From: Psychrobacter sanguinis
GTDB lineage: Bacteria; Pseudomonadota; Gammaproteobacteria; Pseudomonadales; Moraxellaceae
DNA length: 64,000 nucleotides
NCBI RefSeq assembly: GCF_020736705.1
Contig: NZ_CP085990.1
Coordinates: 1,054,001-1,118,000, forward strand
Direction: 5' to 3'
Position 1 is the stretch's first letter. Every line of letters begins with the position of its first letter. The notes beneath the pieces were generated by a model. It was given only the letters and a program-made list of their open reading frames with translations, was not told the DNA's origin and made no database searches. A program made the translations under genes and the position numbers. This document shows, piece after piece, positions 27,326-37,101 of this stretch.

Positions 27326-28900
27326 ATGAGTAGTGCAGACTCAAAACGAGAAGGGTCCTCCGCTGAATTAAAAGCGCTAGACAATGGCTTTATGGGTCAT
27401 CCTCAGCCATTACGGTCTTTGTTTTTCACCGAAATGTGGGAACGCTTTTCATACTATAGTATCCGTCCCTTACTGGTGCTATTTATGGTGGCCTCAGTAA
27501 GTAACGGCGGTTTTGGCTTTGATGATGCCACCGCTTCTGCTATTTATGGTATTTTCGCAGGTACTTTATATTTGGCCGCCGTACCTGGTGGCTGGTTGGC
27601 TGACAATTGGCTAGGTCAAGAAAGGGCCTTATGGTGGGGCAGCGTTATTATTGCCTTAGGTCATTTGTGTATTGCTTTATCGGCTCTGTTTGGCATGTCG
27701 ATGTTTTTTATTGGTCTGGTCTGCATTGTCTTGGGTTCAGGTCTGTTTAAAACCTGTATCTCAGTGATGGTAGGCGCTTTATATCCCAAGGATGACGCAC
27801 GACGCGATGGTGGCTTTACCTTGTTCTATATGGGCATTAATATCGGTGCCTTAGTGGCCGCCCTTATTGTTGGTATATTCCAAGAAAAACAAATGTGGCA
27901 CCTTGGTTTTGGTGTCGGTGGACTAGGGATGCTAGTCTCGCTATTGGTATACCGTTTTGCCGCTCGCAAAAACTTGAAACGTTATGCTACCCTCAAAGGC
28001 ATTACCCCTGAGTGGGAAATGGCCAATGGTCAGTATCACAATGTAGGGCGCTGGGTAACAGTGTTCTTGGTAGCTTTGGTGGCGCTTATTGTCTTAATCG
28101 CGACAGGTATCATGCCATTTAATCCAGCGTTGGTCGCAGAATACATGACCTACTTTATCGCTGCGACAGTGTTGTTGTATTTTGGCTTTATGTTTATTTC
28201 TCCTAAGTTAGACAAAACTGATAAATTGCGCTTATTAATTTGTTTTATCTTAATCATCGGCTCGACTCTATTCTGGTCAAGTTTTGAGCAACAGCCTACC
28301 TCGTTTAACTTATTTGCTGATCGCTATACTGATTTAAATATATTAGGTTTCACGGTACCTAGCATTTGGTTCCAGTCGTTAAACCCTATTTTTATTTTGA
28401 TGTTGGCTCCAATTGTGAGTGTTATCTGGGTATGGTTGGGTAAACGTAATCTTGAACCCAACAGTATGGCCAAGTTCTCACTAGGTATGCTACTGGCGGC
28501 AGCAGGCTTTGGTCTTATGATTATGGCGTCTAAACTGGTTGTGGCCAATCCGGATACGTTAGTTTCTCCCCTCTGGTTAACCGGTAGTTTATTGCTATTG
28601 ACCCTAGGTGAGTTGGCACTAAGCCCCGTCGGTCTGTCTTCTATGACCAAACTTGCACCGAAAGGTATGCAAGGCCAAATGATGGGATTATTCTTTACTT
28701 CTGTGGCAATGGGTAACCTAGTCGCTGCCTTCTTCGGCGGACATGTTTCTGCCGATACCATTGACGGCTTGCCAAGTTTATTTACCACGATGACTATTTT
28801 CTTAGTGGTCACAGCTTTGATATTATTGGCATTGTCTAAGCCAGTTAGAGCGATGCTTGATCGCAGTGAAGCTGAAGATGCCCGTAATAAAATTGTTTAA
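27326..28900 (+). CDS. POT/PTR2 family proton-coupled peptide transporter
   Basis: 524 residues; imports di- and tripeptides using the proton gradient. Major facilitator fold with about 14 TM helices. Seen: the POT signature EMWERFSYYSIRPLL (ExxERFxYY, about 36-50) and TM5 region FYMGINIGALVAALI, matching the second POT signature. A conserved-type LALSPVGLSSMTKLAP stretch lies in the C-terminal half. Length is normal for DtpA/DtpT proteins. The neighbouring downstream gene is an Xaa-Pro aminopeptidase, which fits peptide use. Confidence 0.93.
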   Translation: MSSADSKREGSSAELKALDNGFMGHPQPLRSLFFTEMWERFSYYSIRPLLVLFMVASVSNGGFGFDDATASAIYGIFAGTLYLAAVPGGWLADNWLGQERALWWGSVIIALGHLCIALSALFGMSMFFIGLVCIVLGSGLFKTCISVMVGALYPKDDARRDGGFTLFYMGINIGALVAALIVGIFQEKQMWHLGFGVGGLGMLVSLLVYRFAARKNLKRYATLKGITPEWEMANGQYHNVGRWVTVFLVALVALIVLIATGIMPFNPALVAEYMTYFIAATVLLYFGFMFISPKLDKTDKLRLLICFILIIGSTLFWSSFEQQPTSFNLFADRYTDLNILGFTVPSIWFQSLNPIFILMLAPIVSVIWVWLGKRNLEPNSMAKFSLGMLLAAAGFGLMIMASKLVVANPDTLVSPLWLTGSLLLLTLGELALSPVGLSSMTKLAPKGMQGQMMGLFFTSVAMGNLVAAFFGGHVSADTIDGLPSLFTTMTIFLVVTALILLALSKPVRAMLDRSEAEDARNKIV

Positions 28901-28962
28901 TACAGCTGCAGATTTATAGTAAGATTTTAAGTCGATTACTAACTAAAAACCGTTCTAAAAAT

Positions 28963-28996
28963 CAAACGTGTTACCATAATTGGTAGCACGTTTTTT
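28963..28996 (+). terminator. Terminator of the POT transporter gene
   Basis: AAACGTGTTACCA pairs with TGGTAGCACGTTT (one T-G pair) around 4 nt, followed by TTTT. It lies between the transporter and the aminopeptidase, 60 nt before the latter's ATG. Confidence 0.88.
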
Positions 28997-29057
28997 GTAT
29001 TTAAAACTGGCCCCAATTCACAATAAAAATCACTCTATAAAAAGAGGTAAGTTAATA

Positions 29058-30881
29058 ATGAGTAAATCTATTATTCAAGAGCGTATCAGTCAATTACGTC
29101 AAGTGCTAAAAAATAACGAAATTGATGCCATTATCATTCCTTCTGCAGACCCTCATTTGTCTGAGTATTTGCCAGAGTACTGGCAAGGCCGTCAGTGGTT
29201 ATCAGGTTTTACCGGTTCAGTAGGTACGTTGGTGGTCACCGAAGATTTTGCCGGTCTATGGACGGACAGCCGTTACTGGGTACAAGCTGCAGCCCAATTG
29301 GCAGAAACAGGTATTAGTTTACAGAAGCTACAAAAAGGCTCACCCAATCACGCAGAGTGGTTGGCTTCTCGTTTAAACCCAGGCGATGCGGTCGCCATCG
29401 ATGGTAATGTGTTGTCATTAGCAGAACAAGACCGTTTGCTAGACGCTTTTGATGAAGTGGCAGGCGAGGACGAAGAGGGTATTCGCTTAATCACTGAGCA
29501 AGACTTATTGACTGAGCTGTGGCAGGATCGACCTGCTTTACCAACGGCCCCTCTGTATGCTCATGACGAGCAGTTTTTATCACAATCAGCCAAAGAAAAA
29601 TTGGCTGATGTGCGCGCCCAAATGCAAGAGATTGGGGTTACCCATCATCTTGTGTCGAGCTTAGATGATATTGCTTGGTTAACTAACCTGCGCGGCAATG
29701 ACGTCGATTATAACCCGGTGTTCTTAGCTCATATGCTAATTACAGCTGACAAAGCCACTTTATATATCGACAACAACAAAGTTGGCGATGATATTGCTAA
29801 GTTATTGGCCGATGCCGGCATTGACGTCGCAGAATATGATCAAGTGCAGTCTGCTTTAAGTCAATTAACCCCTGAAGATTTGCTGCTGTTAGATCCCAAT
29901 AAAGTGGCGGTAGGCACCCTAAATGACTTAGGTGATGACATTGGGATGATTGAGCAAATTGCACCAAGCACCCTATTAAAATCAATAAAATCAGTCGAGG
30001 ATATCGAGCATGTGCGTCAAGCCATGCGTCAAGACGGTGCTGCTTTATGTCAATTCTTCGCTGAATTCGAAGCGCGTTTGAACAAAGGCGAGCGTTTAAG
30101 TGAACTTGATGTCGATAGCATGCTGATTGAGGTACGTAGCCAGCAGCCACATTATGTATCTCCTAGCTTCCCTACTATTGCTGGCTACAACGAAAATGGT
30201 GCTTTACCGCATTACCGTGCGACTGAAGACAAGTTTAGTTATTTAGACGGCGATGGCCTGTTACTCATTGACTCAGGAGCGCAGTACCAAAATGGAACCA
30301 CCGATATTACTCGTGTTGTGGGCATTGGTAATGTCAATGAGGTACAAAAACGCGACTTTAGCATGGTGTTAAAAGCACATATTGCACTAGCCAAAGCCTG
30401 CTTCCCAGATGGCATTGCTTCACCATTAATTGATGCCATTTGCCGTGCCCCATTATGGCAAGCCCAGATGGATTATGGTCATGGTACCGGTCATGGTGTG
30501 GGTTATTTCTTAAACGTTCATGAAGGCCCGCAAGTGATTGCTTACGCTGCCAGCAATCCGCCAGAGCGTGCGATGAAAGTCGGTATGATTAGTAGTAATG
30601 AACCTGGTATTTATCGTGAAGGTAAATGGGGCATTCGTATCGAAAACTTAGTAGTGAATCAGCCGGTACCAACGCCTGAAGAGACCGAGTTTGGTCATTA
30701 TCTAAACTTTGAAACAGTTACTTTATGTCCTATCGATACCCGTTTGGTGAATCCAAATCTACTTACCCAAGAGGAAATTGATTGGTTGAATGATTACCAC
30801 ACTCACGTTTATCATGAGCTAAAAGACCGTATAGAAGGTGAAGCACTGGCTTGGTTAACTGAGCGTACTAAAGCGATTTAG
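29058..30881 (+). CDS. Aminopeptidase P family protein (Xaa-Pro aminopeptidase, M24B)
   Basis: 607 residues; removes the N-terminal residue when Pro follows. The length and three-part layout (two creatinase-like N-terminal domains plus a pita-bread catalytic domain) match the long, eukaryote-like APP1 form rather than E. coli PepP (441). Metal ligands seen: both Asp of LLIDSGAQYQNGTTDITRV, His of HGTGHGVGYFLNVHEGP, Glu of SNEPGIY and Glu of FETVTLCPID. ATG 29058 is chosen over the in-frame 28980 codon, because that extension runs through the terminator hairpin and AGAGG precedes 29058. Cytoplasmic. Confidence 0.93.
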   Translation: MSKSIIQERISQLRQVLKNNEIDAIIIPSADPHLSEYLPEYWQGRQWLSGFTGSVGTLVVTEDFAGLWTDSRYWVQAAAQLAETGISLQKLQKGSPNHAEWLASRLNPGDAVAIDGNVLSLAEQDRLLDAFDEVAGEDEEGIRLITEQDLLTELWQDRPALPTAPLYAHDEQFLSQSAKEKLADVRAQMQEIGVTHHLVSSLDDIAWLTNLRGNDVDYNPVFLAHMLITADKATLYIDNNKVGDDIAKLLADAGIDVAEYDQVQSALSQLTPEDLLLLDPNKVAVGTLNDLGDDIGMIEQIAPSTLLKSIKSVEDIEHVRQAMRQDGAALCQFFAEFEARLNKGERLSELDVDSMLIEVRSQQPHYVSPSFPTIAGYNENGALPHYRATEDKFSYLDGDGLLLIDSGAQYQNGTTDITRVVGIGNVNEVQKRDFSMVLKAHIALAKACFPDGIASPLIDAICRAPLWQAQMDYGHGTGHGVGYFLNVHEGPQVIAYAASNPPERAMKVGMISSNEPGIYREGKWGIRIENLVVNQPVPTPEETEFGHYLNFETVTLCPIDTRLVNPNLLTQEEIDWLNDYHTHVYHELKDRIEGEALAWLTERTKAI

Positions 30882-30934
30882 TCGGCTATGTAATCGTTTA
30901 ACTCGTTATTTATAGTTGTTTATTCACTCTAAAT

Positions 30935-30968
30935 TAAAAAGCCGCCTAAATTTTAGGCGGCTTTTTTG
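30935..30968. terminator. Bidirectional terminator
   Basis: AAGCCGCCTAAA and TTAGGCGGCTT form a GC-rich stem flanked by AAAAA and TTTTTT. It is shared by the convergent aminopeptidase and phospholipase D genes. Confidence 0.93.
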
Positions 30969-30991
30969 TGTGATTGTCCAACTATTACCTG

Positions 30992-32536
30992 CTACAACAA
31001 CCATTCAATCGGCAATAAGGAGCAGACCCAGACGCCGGCACGCGATAAAAAGCTGCTGTGTGGCTCATCATCAAACTCAAGGATTTGGTTGTCTTCGATG
31101 GTTTCCCAGTGCAGTTTACCTTTGGCGTTTTTACTGACCAAATAGCTGTACTGCATTTGTTTTTGTTTCATGTTATCTGCCAAATAGCTGGCCATCTCCT
31201 CGCTATCAAACACGAACCCCATTTCAGTATTCAATGCTGCAGAGCGGGGGTCCATATTAAACGAGCCGACAAATAGCGTTTTATTATCGATGATAAAAGT
31301 CTTGGCATGTAAACTGGCGCCACTACTTTTGATAATACCCCCATGATTTCTAGTAGTGACCGTAGCATGAGGTTTAAGCTCGTATAAGGCGACACCTGAG
31401 GTCAATAAAGGTTTGCGGTATTTGGCATAGCCGGCATGAACGGGGATAACATCGGTAGCCGCTAAGGAGTTGGTCAATACGGCAACATTTTTCCCTTCTT
31501 GGGCCAGACGAATAAATAAGTTTGCGCCTTGCTTGGTCGGGACGAAATAAGGAGAAATGATAAGTAGTTCCTCCTTAGTTTTCTGCATTAACGGAGTGAT
31601 ATGAGCCAGTACCGAATCTGCCTCTCTCGATTTTTGCAAACCTTTGGCAGGGTCATCACTAATCAGCTGGGTCTTGGTCCAAATTAGCGGAAGTGAACCG
31701 TCACGTAACTGCTTTACAAATTTAGACTCCCCAAGCTCTTTTAAGAAACGCTGAGTATCAACATCTTGTGAGGGAGAGGTATCAAAAGGCTCTGTCGCTG
31801 CCGCTTTAACAATACTTTGCAGTGGATAGGAGGATTCGCTGGCCCAGTAACGGTCGAAATCTTGCTCTACTTCCTTAGCCGCAGGCCCAACGGTGGTAAT
31901 GTCTAAATCTGCAAACATTACACCACTACCAAAGCCAAAGTATTCGTCGCCAACGTTGCGACCCCCAGTTATAGTTACTAGACCATCAGCGCTAAAAGAC
32001 TTATTGTGCATGCGGCGATTGAGTCGGAAAAAATCACTCAAGTAACCTAAAGGTCGTAAAGTTCGCTGCATAAAGGGGTTGAATAGCCGTATTTCTATAT
32101 TAGGGTGAGCGTCAACACTGGCCAATAACTTGTCCATACCCCCCGTATTATTATCATCTAGCAATAAGCGGACCCGTACCCCACGTTCGGCAGCTTGATA
32201 TAAGCTTTGCATCAACAGATGGCCCGTGGTGTCATCATGCCAAATGTAATATTGCACATCTAAAGTTTTTTCGGCAGCAGCGGCCAAAGACAATCTAGCC
32301 AAGAAAGCCTCATGGCTATCACCTAATAAATAAACACCGCTCATATCAGGGTGTTGCTGCATAGCAGGCAGTAACTGCCGAGCCAAAGCAGTGTCAGAAT
32401 CTATTGGTAAATGAGTGGACTTGGTGCGCTGGGTATTGTCAGGCAAATCCTTATAGGTAAGAAATGCCAACAGAGTCAAAAGAGCAAGCAATCCGACAAT
32501 AAACAGCAATAATATTTTTAGAGTTTTTATAATCAT
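30992..32536 (-). CDS. Phospholipase D family protein (cardiolipin synthase ClsC-like)
   Basis: 514 residues. An N-terminal TM anchor (about 5-27) is followed by two HKD catalytic motifs: RRMHNKSFSADG (about 176-187) and ASLHAKTFIIDN (about 408-419), each HxKx4D. The RMHNKSF...GGRNVGDEYFGF block is close to E. coli ClsC (YmdC), which makes cardiolipin from phosphatidylglycerol and phosphatidylethanolamine. Length is like ClsC. No ymdB neighbour here, although a YmdB-type macrodomain gene is at 10.3 kb. Phospholipase activity is the alternative. Confidence 0.9.
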   Translation of the reverse strand: MIIKTLKILLLFIVGLLALLTLLAFLTYKDLPDNTQRTKSTHLPIDSDTALARQLLPAMQQHPDMSGVYLLGDSHEAFLARLSLAAAAEKTLDVQYYIWHDDTTGHLLMQSLYQAAERGVRVRLLLDDNNTGGMDKLLASVDAHPNIEIRLFNPFMQRTLRPLGYLSDFFRLNRRMHNKSFSADGLVTITGGRNVGDEYFGFGSGVMFADLDITTVGPAAKEVEQDFDRYWASESSYPLQSIVKAAATEPFDTSPSQDVDTQRFLKELGESKFVKQLRDGSLPLIWTKTQLISDDPAKGLQKSREADSVLAHITPLMQKTKEELLIISPYFVPTKQGANLFIRLAQEGKNVAVLTNSLAATDVIPVHAGYAKYRKPLLTSGVALYELKPHATVTTRNHGGIIKSSGASLHAKTFIIDNKTLFVGSFNMDPRSAALNTEMGFVFDSEEMASYLADNMKQKQMQYSYLVSKNAKGKLHWETIEDNQILEFDDEPHSSFLSRAGVWVCSLLPIEWLL

Positions 32537-32661
32537 AGTACTGCTCTTTTGAGGGGAGAATTTTGATTCATGGCAATAAGGGCGGCTAGCATAAAAGCTT
32601 AAAATGAGACATTAGGCAGCAGAGAGCAGTAAGCGTAACTAGACGGTGAGCGAGTAAGGAT

Positions 32662-32689
32662 AAAAAAGCCCGCTCAAATAAGCAGGCTA
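32662..32689 (-). terminator. Terminator of the lgt-thyA-folA transcript
   Basis: On the minus strand AGCCTGCT and AGCGGGCT form an 8-bp stem with one mismatch, followed by TTTTTT. It begins about 50 nt after the folA stop. Confidence 0.75.
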
Positions 32690-32736
32690 GATTAAATAAC
32701 GGTTACAGTCCTCTCATTTTATGAGCCACAATACAA

Positions 32737-33318
32737 TTAGCCTTTTTTCTGTAAATAGGTGACAAACTTATAGCTTAAGCCACTGTCTTCATCGGTAAAT
32801 GATTCAGATTCTTCAGTTAATTCAAAATCTTCAGGTATTTCAGGATAAAAAGCATCGCCGTCTTCAATATCAGTGTCAACGATGGTCAACTCAATGCGGT
32901 CGGTAAACATCAAAGCGTTTTTAAAGACGCGTTCACCGCCAATTACCCAAATAGTTTCAAACTTTAGTCCATGAGCCACATTAGCAGCGTGGGTTAACGC
33001 ATCATCTAAATTATGTACCACATGCACATCTTCAAGACCTTCCAAGTCCTTTTGTTTCGCATAATCCATTTGAGTGGTAATGATAAAGTTTACCCGTTTT
33101 GGCAAGGGTTTTGAACCCATCGATTCAAAGGTTTTGCGGCCCATGATAACAATACCCTTTAAACCGCTATCTACATAGGCATCGGTCTCGGCAGTGGTTA
33201 AGGCTTTAAAATGCTTTAAATCATTGGGGATATGCCATGGTAAGTTATTGTCTTTACCAATACAGCGGTTATTGCTAATGGCCGCAATTTGGGCAACTTG
33301 GGTGTGGGCATAGCTCAT
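32737..33318 (-). CDS. folA: Dihydrofolate reductase
   Basis: 193 residues; NADPH-dependent reduction of dihydrofolate, the target of trimethoprim. Seen: AQIAAISNNRCIGKDNNLPWHIPNDL with the catalytic acidic Asp in PNDL, GIVIMGRKTFESMG for NADPH binding, and TIWVIGGERVFKNAL. About 30 residues longer than E. coli DHFR (159), from inserts near residues 40-52 and 85-110 and an acidic segment around 160-180. AAAGGAT precedes the ATG. Last gene of lgt-thyA-folA; ThyA makes the dihydrofolate this enzyme recycles. Confidence 0.96.
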   Translation of the reverse strand: MSYAHTQVAQIAAISNNRCIGKDNNLPWHIPNDLKHFKALTTAETDAYVDSGLKGIVIMGRKTFESMGSKPLPKRVNFIITTQMDYAKQKDLEGLEDVHVVHNLDDALTHAANVAHGLKFETIWVIGGERVFKNALMFTDRIELTIVDTDIEDGDAFYPEIPEDFELTEESESFTDEDSGLSYKFVTYLQKKG

Positions 33319-33357
33319 GAAACCATCCTTTCGCTAATCAATTACTGTCTTAATATG

Positions 33358-33422
33358 GGTTATAAATGTGTGTAGCTTATAAAATATGTCGCTTATAAAT
33401 ATAAAGGTATCTTATAACTGTC
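33358..33422. repeat. Degenerate tandem array, 16-17 nt units
   Basis: GGTTATAAATGTGTGTA, GCTTATAAAATATGTC and GCTTATAAATATAAAG follow one another, then GTATCTTATAACTGTC with the core shifted by 4 nt. It fills most of the gap between thyA and folA. Confidence 0.75.
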
Positions 33423-33428
33423 TAAACG

Positions 33429-34292
33429 CTAAACGGCGACCGGTGCTTTGATAGCAGGGTGCGATTTATAGTTTTCGACTCGAATGTCATCAAAGGTAAA
33501 ATCAAAAATATCTTTAATATCAGGATTCAACCATAGGGTGGGCAGCTCATAAGCCTCGCGTGACAGCTGCTCATTTACCTGTTCAATATGGTTTTGATAC
33601 AGGTGACAATCGCCACCGGTCCAAATAAATTCACCCACCTCTAAGTCGCAGACTTGAGCAATCATATGGGTTAATAAGGAGTAGCTGGCAATGTTAAACG
33701 GCACCCCTAAAAATAAATCTGCTGAACGCTGATACAATTGGCAAGACAGCTTGCCATCTGCTACGAAGAATTGGAATAGGGTATGGCAAGGGGGCAATGC
33801 AACCTGAGTCGCTTCCGCAGGGTTCCAACCAGAGACAATCAAACGGCGAGAGTTGGGGTTGTTTTTAATTTGCTCAATCACCTCAACGATTTGATCCACC
33901 CCATCTTGGTTGTAGCTGCCATCTGGTTTTTTACTGGCACCATAGTTGCGCCACTGATGACCATAGATAGGGCCAAGCTCGCCTTCGGGGCGACCAAATC
34001 GAGCAGTTTGTTCAGCCGTTGACCATTCATTCCAAATACGCACCCCATTGTCCTGTAAATATTTAACATGGGTATCGCCTTTTAAAAACCAAAATAGTTC
34101 ATAGGTAATCGATTTCATGTGAACTTTTTTGGTGGTTAATAACGGAAAACCGTCGCTTAAATCAAAGCGTAATTGGGCGCCAAAGTGACTGCGAGTTCCT
34201 GTACCCGTACGGTCTCCCTTTTCGGTACCGTGGTTACGAACGTAGCGGATTAAATCCAGATAGGCGGCTTCATTTTTTTTAGTGGTTATCAT
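33429..34292 (-). CDS. thyA: Thymidylate synthase
   Basis: 287 residues; methylates dUMP to dTMP with methylene-tetrahydrofolate. Seen: [13 protein letters not shown] phosphate-binding loop, [19 protein letters not shown], catalytic Cys in [30 protein letters not shown], and C-terminal [10 protein letters not shown] closing the site. The extra length over E. coli (264) is an insert around residues 105-130. The ribosome site is weak, but the start matches the family. 96 bp after lgt and 110 bp before folA, the usual gammaproteobacterial order. Confidence 0.97.
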   Translation of the reverse strand: MITTKKNEAAYLDLIRYVRNHGTEKGDRTGTGTRSHFGAQLRFDLSDGFPLLTTKKVHMKSITYELFWFLKGDTHVKYLQDNGVRIWNEWSTAEQTARFGRPEGELGPIYGHQWRNYGASKKPDGSYNQDGVDQIVEVIEQIKNNPNSRRLIVSGWNPAEATQVALPPCHTLFQFFVADGKLSCQLYQRSADLFLGVPFNIASYSLLTHMIAQVCDLEVGEFIWTGGDCHLYQNHIEQVNEQLSREAYELPTLWLNPDIKDIFDFTFDDIRVENYKSHPAIKAPVAV

Positions 34293-34387
34293 AGTGATAC
34301 AGTCAACGTTTCAATTCAAATAATTAATAAAAAGTAATGAGCAAATTAAAGGGCTAAATCCTTGAGTGTGGCCATTAGTGCTTAGGA

Positions 34388-35266
34388 TTAGCTTGCGTAT
34401 TTGCCCCAATCATATTGCTGACGACGATAAGCTAATACCATTAATATCAAGCCAATAATAATCATAGGCAAAGTGTATAGCTGTCCTTTACTCATCCAAC
34501 CAAAGATTAATTGATAACCTTCATCGGGCTGACGGAAAAATTCGATTGTGAAGCGACTGACTCCATAGCACAACATAAATAAAGCAGATACAGCCATACG
34601 TGGGCGTGGTTTAGAAGAAAACCACCAAACCAATATAAAGGTTAATAAGCCTTCGGCAAAAGCCTCATACAACTGCGAAGGATGACGTGGTAACAGGTAG
34701 TTGCCATTCACTTGCATTGCTAGAGACTGTAGTGCAGGATTGGCGGCAATTAAGTCGGCATCAAATTGCGCAGCTTGAGGGAAATAGGTAAGCCAATTAT
34801 GACCGCCATCCGAGACTCGACCCCAAAGCTCGCCGTTAATATAATTACCAATACGCCCAAATAACAAACCTGTTGGCACACACGGTACGATAAAGTCTAA
34901 CACGGTGAATATGGGCTTTTTGTATTTACGAGCAAAATAAATCATTGCTAAGGCCACGCCGATGAAGCCACCATGGAAGGACATACCGCCTTCCCATACT
35001 CTAAATAAATACATGGGGTTGGCGAGCAATTGATCAAATTGATACAGTAGGACGTAGCCAATGCGGCCCCCTAAAATCACACCCAATGCGCCAAAAAACA
35101 CTAAGTCTGACACCATATCTTGTGTCCAGCCTTCGCGCTTGGAACTGCGATACCAAGCAAGTCCGTAGGCTGCGACAAAGGCCAGTAAATACATAAAACC
35201 GTACCAATGTACTTGAACGGGGCCGAGTGATAGGGCTACGGGATCAAATTGGGGATGAATCATCAT
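34388..35266 (-). CDS. lgt: Prolipoprotein diacylglyceryl transferase
   Basis: 292 residues; first step of lipoprotein maturation, transferring diacylglycerol to the lipobox Cys. Seven TM helices. Seen: VHWYGFMYLLAFVAAY, GGRIGYVLLYQ, GMSFHGGFIGV, the Lgt signature GRIGNYINGELWGR (about 142-155), and HPSQLYEAF. Starts MMIHPQFD; the second Met is an equal candidate and no clear ribosome site separates them. Followed by thyA and folA. Confidence 0.96.
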   Translation of the reverse strand: MMIHPQFDPVALSLGPVQVHWYGFMYLLAFVAAYGLAWYRSSKREGWTQDMVSDLVFFGALGVILGGRIGYVLLYQFDQLLANPMYLFRVWEGGMSFHGGFIGVALAMIYFARKYKKPIFTVLDFIVPCVPTGLLFGRIGNYINGELWGRVSDGGHNWLTYFPQAAQFDADLIAANPALQSLAMQVNGNYLLPRHPSQLYEAFAEGLLTFILVWWFSSKPRPRMAVSALFMLCYGVSRFTIEFFRQPDEGYQLIFGWMSKGQLYTLPMIIIGLILMVLAYRRQQYDWGKYAS

Positions 35267-35370
35267 GGCGTATCGTCACAAAGTTGGTCAATAAATGAAC
35301 CTCATAATAGCAAAAATAGACCCTGTCGAATACTGCTAGTCTATTATCCGTTTATAAAAGTTTAGACCAG

Positions 35371-35402
35371 AAAAAGCCAAGTACAGCAATGTACTTGGCT
35401 AA
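35371..35402 (-). terminator. Terminator of the urt operon
   Basis: AGCCAAGTAC (35375-35384) and GTACTTGGCT (35391-35400) form a perfect 10-bp stem. On the minus strand it is followed by TTTTT. It lies 50 nt past the urtE stop. Confidence 0.88.
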
Positions 35403-35450
35403 ATTAAAAATCACGAGATCATACTAAAGCAAATATACGGGTTTCTTAAG

Positions 35451-36149
35451 CTAAATCGCCACCAATTGTTGGATGTTATTTGCCGCCATTTCCGACCCTT
35501 TACCTTGTGCCACCACTTGCCCTCGTGACAACACCGTATAATTATCGGCCAGTTCTTCTGCGAACTCATAAAACTGCTCGACCAAGACAATGGCCATATT
35601 GCCTTGACGGGCTAAGTCCTGAATAACACGGCCAATATCTTTAATAATAGAAGGCTGGATACCCTCGGTAGGCTCATCCAAAATAAGTACCCTAGGTTCT
35701 GAAGCAAGTGCACGAGCAATGGCCAATTGCTGCTGTTGACCTCCAGACAAATCGCCCCCTCGGCGATGCTTCATTTCATCAAGTACTGGAAATAAATCAT
35801 ACAAATGTTTAGGAACTTTACTGGCTTTACTCTGAGAGAACTTAGCCATACCAATTAAAATATTTTCTTCTACCGTGAGCGTAGAAAAAATATCGCGACC
35901 TTGAGGGACATAAGCCAACCCTTGATGTACCCGTTGCTCAGGGCTCTGCTTACTGATGTCTTTATCATCTAAGATAATTTCACCCGATTTAATCGGTAAA
36001 ATACCCATTAAGCACTTCAGTAAAGTTGTTTTACCCACCCCATTGCGACCAAGTATTACGCTACATTCTCCAATGGGAGCGCTCAGAGTGACGTCGCGAA
36101 GGATATGGCTGCCTCCGTAATATTGATTTATGGCATTAACTTGTAACAT
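35451..36149 (-). CDS. urtE: Urea ABC transporter ATP-binding protein UrtE
   Basis: 232 residues, LivF-like ATPase of the urea importer. Walker A GRNGVGKTTLLK, Q-loop region YVPQGRDIFSTLTVEENI, signature LSGGQQQQLAIARAL, Walker B VLILDEPTEGIQPSI. Last gene of the operon, 67 bp after urtD, followed by the operon terminator. It pairs with UrtD to power UrtB-UrtC. The LSGGQQQQLAIARAL and EGIQPSI stretches are typical of UrtE rather than generic LivF. Confidence 0.94.
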   Translation of the reverse strand: MLQVNAINQYYGGSHILRDVTLSAPIGECSVILGRNGVGKTTLLKCLMGILPIKSGEIILDDKDISKQSPEQRVHQGLAYVPQGRDIFSTLTVEENILIGMAKFSQSKASKVPKHLYDLFPVLDEMKHRRGGDLSGGQQQQLAIARALASEPRVLILDEPTEGIQPSIIKDIGRVIQDLARQGNMAIVLVEQFYEFAEELADNYTVLSRGQVVAQGKGSEMAANNIQQLVAI

Positions 36150-36216
36150 ATGACTACCCTAATTTATCTGTGTATGCTTGGTATCGTGTTTTTTTCTTGA
36201 GGACACGCCCTAGAGC

Positions 36217-37101
36217 TTATCGACCTAAGTAGGTTTCGATTACTGCTTCATTATTCTGAACATCATGTAACGTACCTTCAGCCAAAATTGCCCCATTTGC
36301 CAAAACCGTTACTTTTTCGCTAATGGCATCGATGAAGGTCATGTCATGCTCGACGACGACCAAGGTATGATCTTTTTTAAGACGCAAACAAAGCTCAGCG
36401 GTATGTTCGGTTTCTGCGTCGGTCATGCCAGCGACCGGCTCGTCTAATAAAATTAACTTTGGGCTTTGCATTAGTAGCATTCCAATTTCAAGCCACTGCT
36501 TTTGACCATGAGACAGTAGTCCTGCCGGCTTGTGTAACATCTCTTTTAAGCGAATCTGTTGTAGAGTGGAGTCTAGGGTGTTTTGGGTATCAGCATCGAT
36601 ACGGGTATACCAACTTCTCGATACTCGTTTGTCTTTAGGGGCCGCAAGCATTAAGTTATCTAATATCGTAAAGTTTTCAAATACAGTGGGTTTTTGAAAT
36701 TTACGTCCGATACCTGCTTCTGCAATTTGCTCAGTGGATAAAGTGGATAAGTCATGAACCTGACCGAAAAAGGCGGTACCCGAAGTTGGGCGTGTTTTAC
36801 CAGTAATGACATCCATTAACGTAGTTTTGCCTGCACCATTGGGACCAATAATACAGCGTAGCTCACCTTCTTCTATATACAAGGATAGGTTGTTTAAGGC
36901 TTGAAAAGAGTCAAACCAAACGTCAACTTCTTCAAGGTATAGCGCAATACCATGACTTAAATCAGGTCCAGATTTGGGGGTAGTATGCACCAGCCCGTCC
37001 AGACCACTACCGTATTCTTCAATCGCATTATTGGCGGTAAAGGAAGCATTAGGTACTAGTGGATTTTCGGCAGGACGGATCGCATTTGGGTAGTTAGACA
37101 T
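36217..37101 (-). CDS. urtD: Urea ABC transporter ATP-binding protein UrtD
   Basis: 294 residues, LivG-like ATPase. Walker A GPNGAGKTTLMDVITG (about 87-102), GIGRKFQKPTVFENFT, signature-region LLSHGQKQWLEIGMLL (SHGQ in place of SGGQ, normal for UrtD), Walker B LILLDEPVAGMTD. About 50 residues of polar N-terminal extension precede the ABC domain. Its ATG overlaps the urtC stop as TAATG, so translation is probably coupled. Confidence 0.94.
   Translation of the reverse strand: MSNYPNAIRPAENPLVPNASFTANNAIEEYGSGLDGLVHTTPKSGPDLSHGIALYLEEVDVWFDSFQALNNLSLYIEEGELRCIIGPNGAGKTTLMDVITGKTRPTSGTAFFGQVHDLSTLSTEQIAEAGIGRKFQKPTVFENFTILDNLMLAAPKDKRVSRSWYTRIDADTQNTLDSTLQQIRLKEMLHKPAGLLSHGQKQWLEIGMLLMQSPKLILLDEPVAGMTDAETEHTAELCLRLKKDHTLVVVEHDMTFIDAISEKVTVLANGAILAEGTLHDVQNNEAVIETYLGR

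Noticed and set aside
28324..28812. 162-codon minus-strand frame
   Set aside because: Antisense within the POT transporter gene; long frames of this kind are expected opposite hydrophobic coding sequence.
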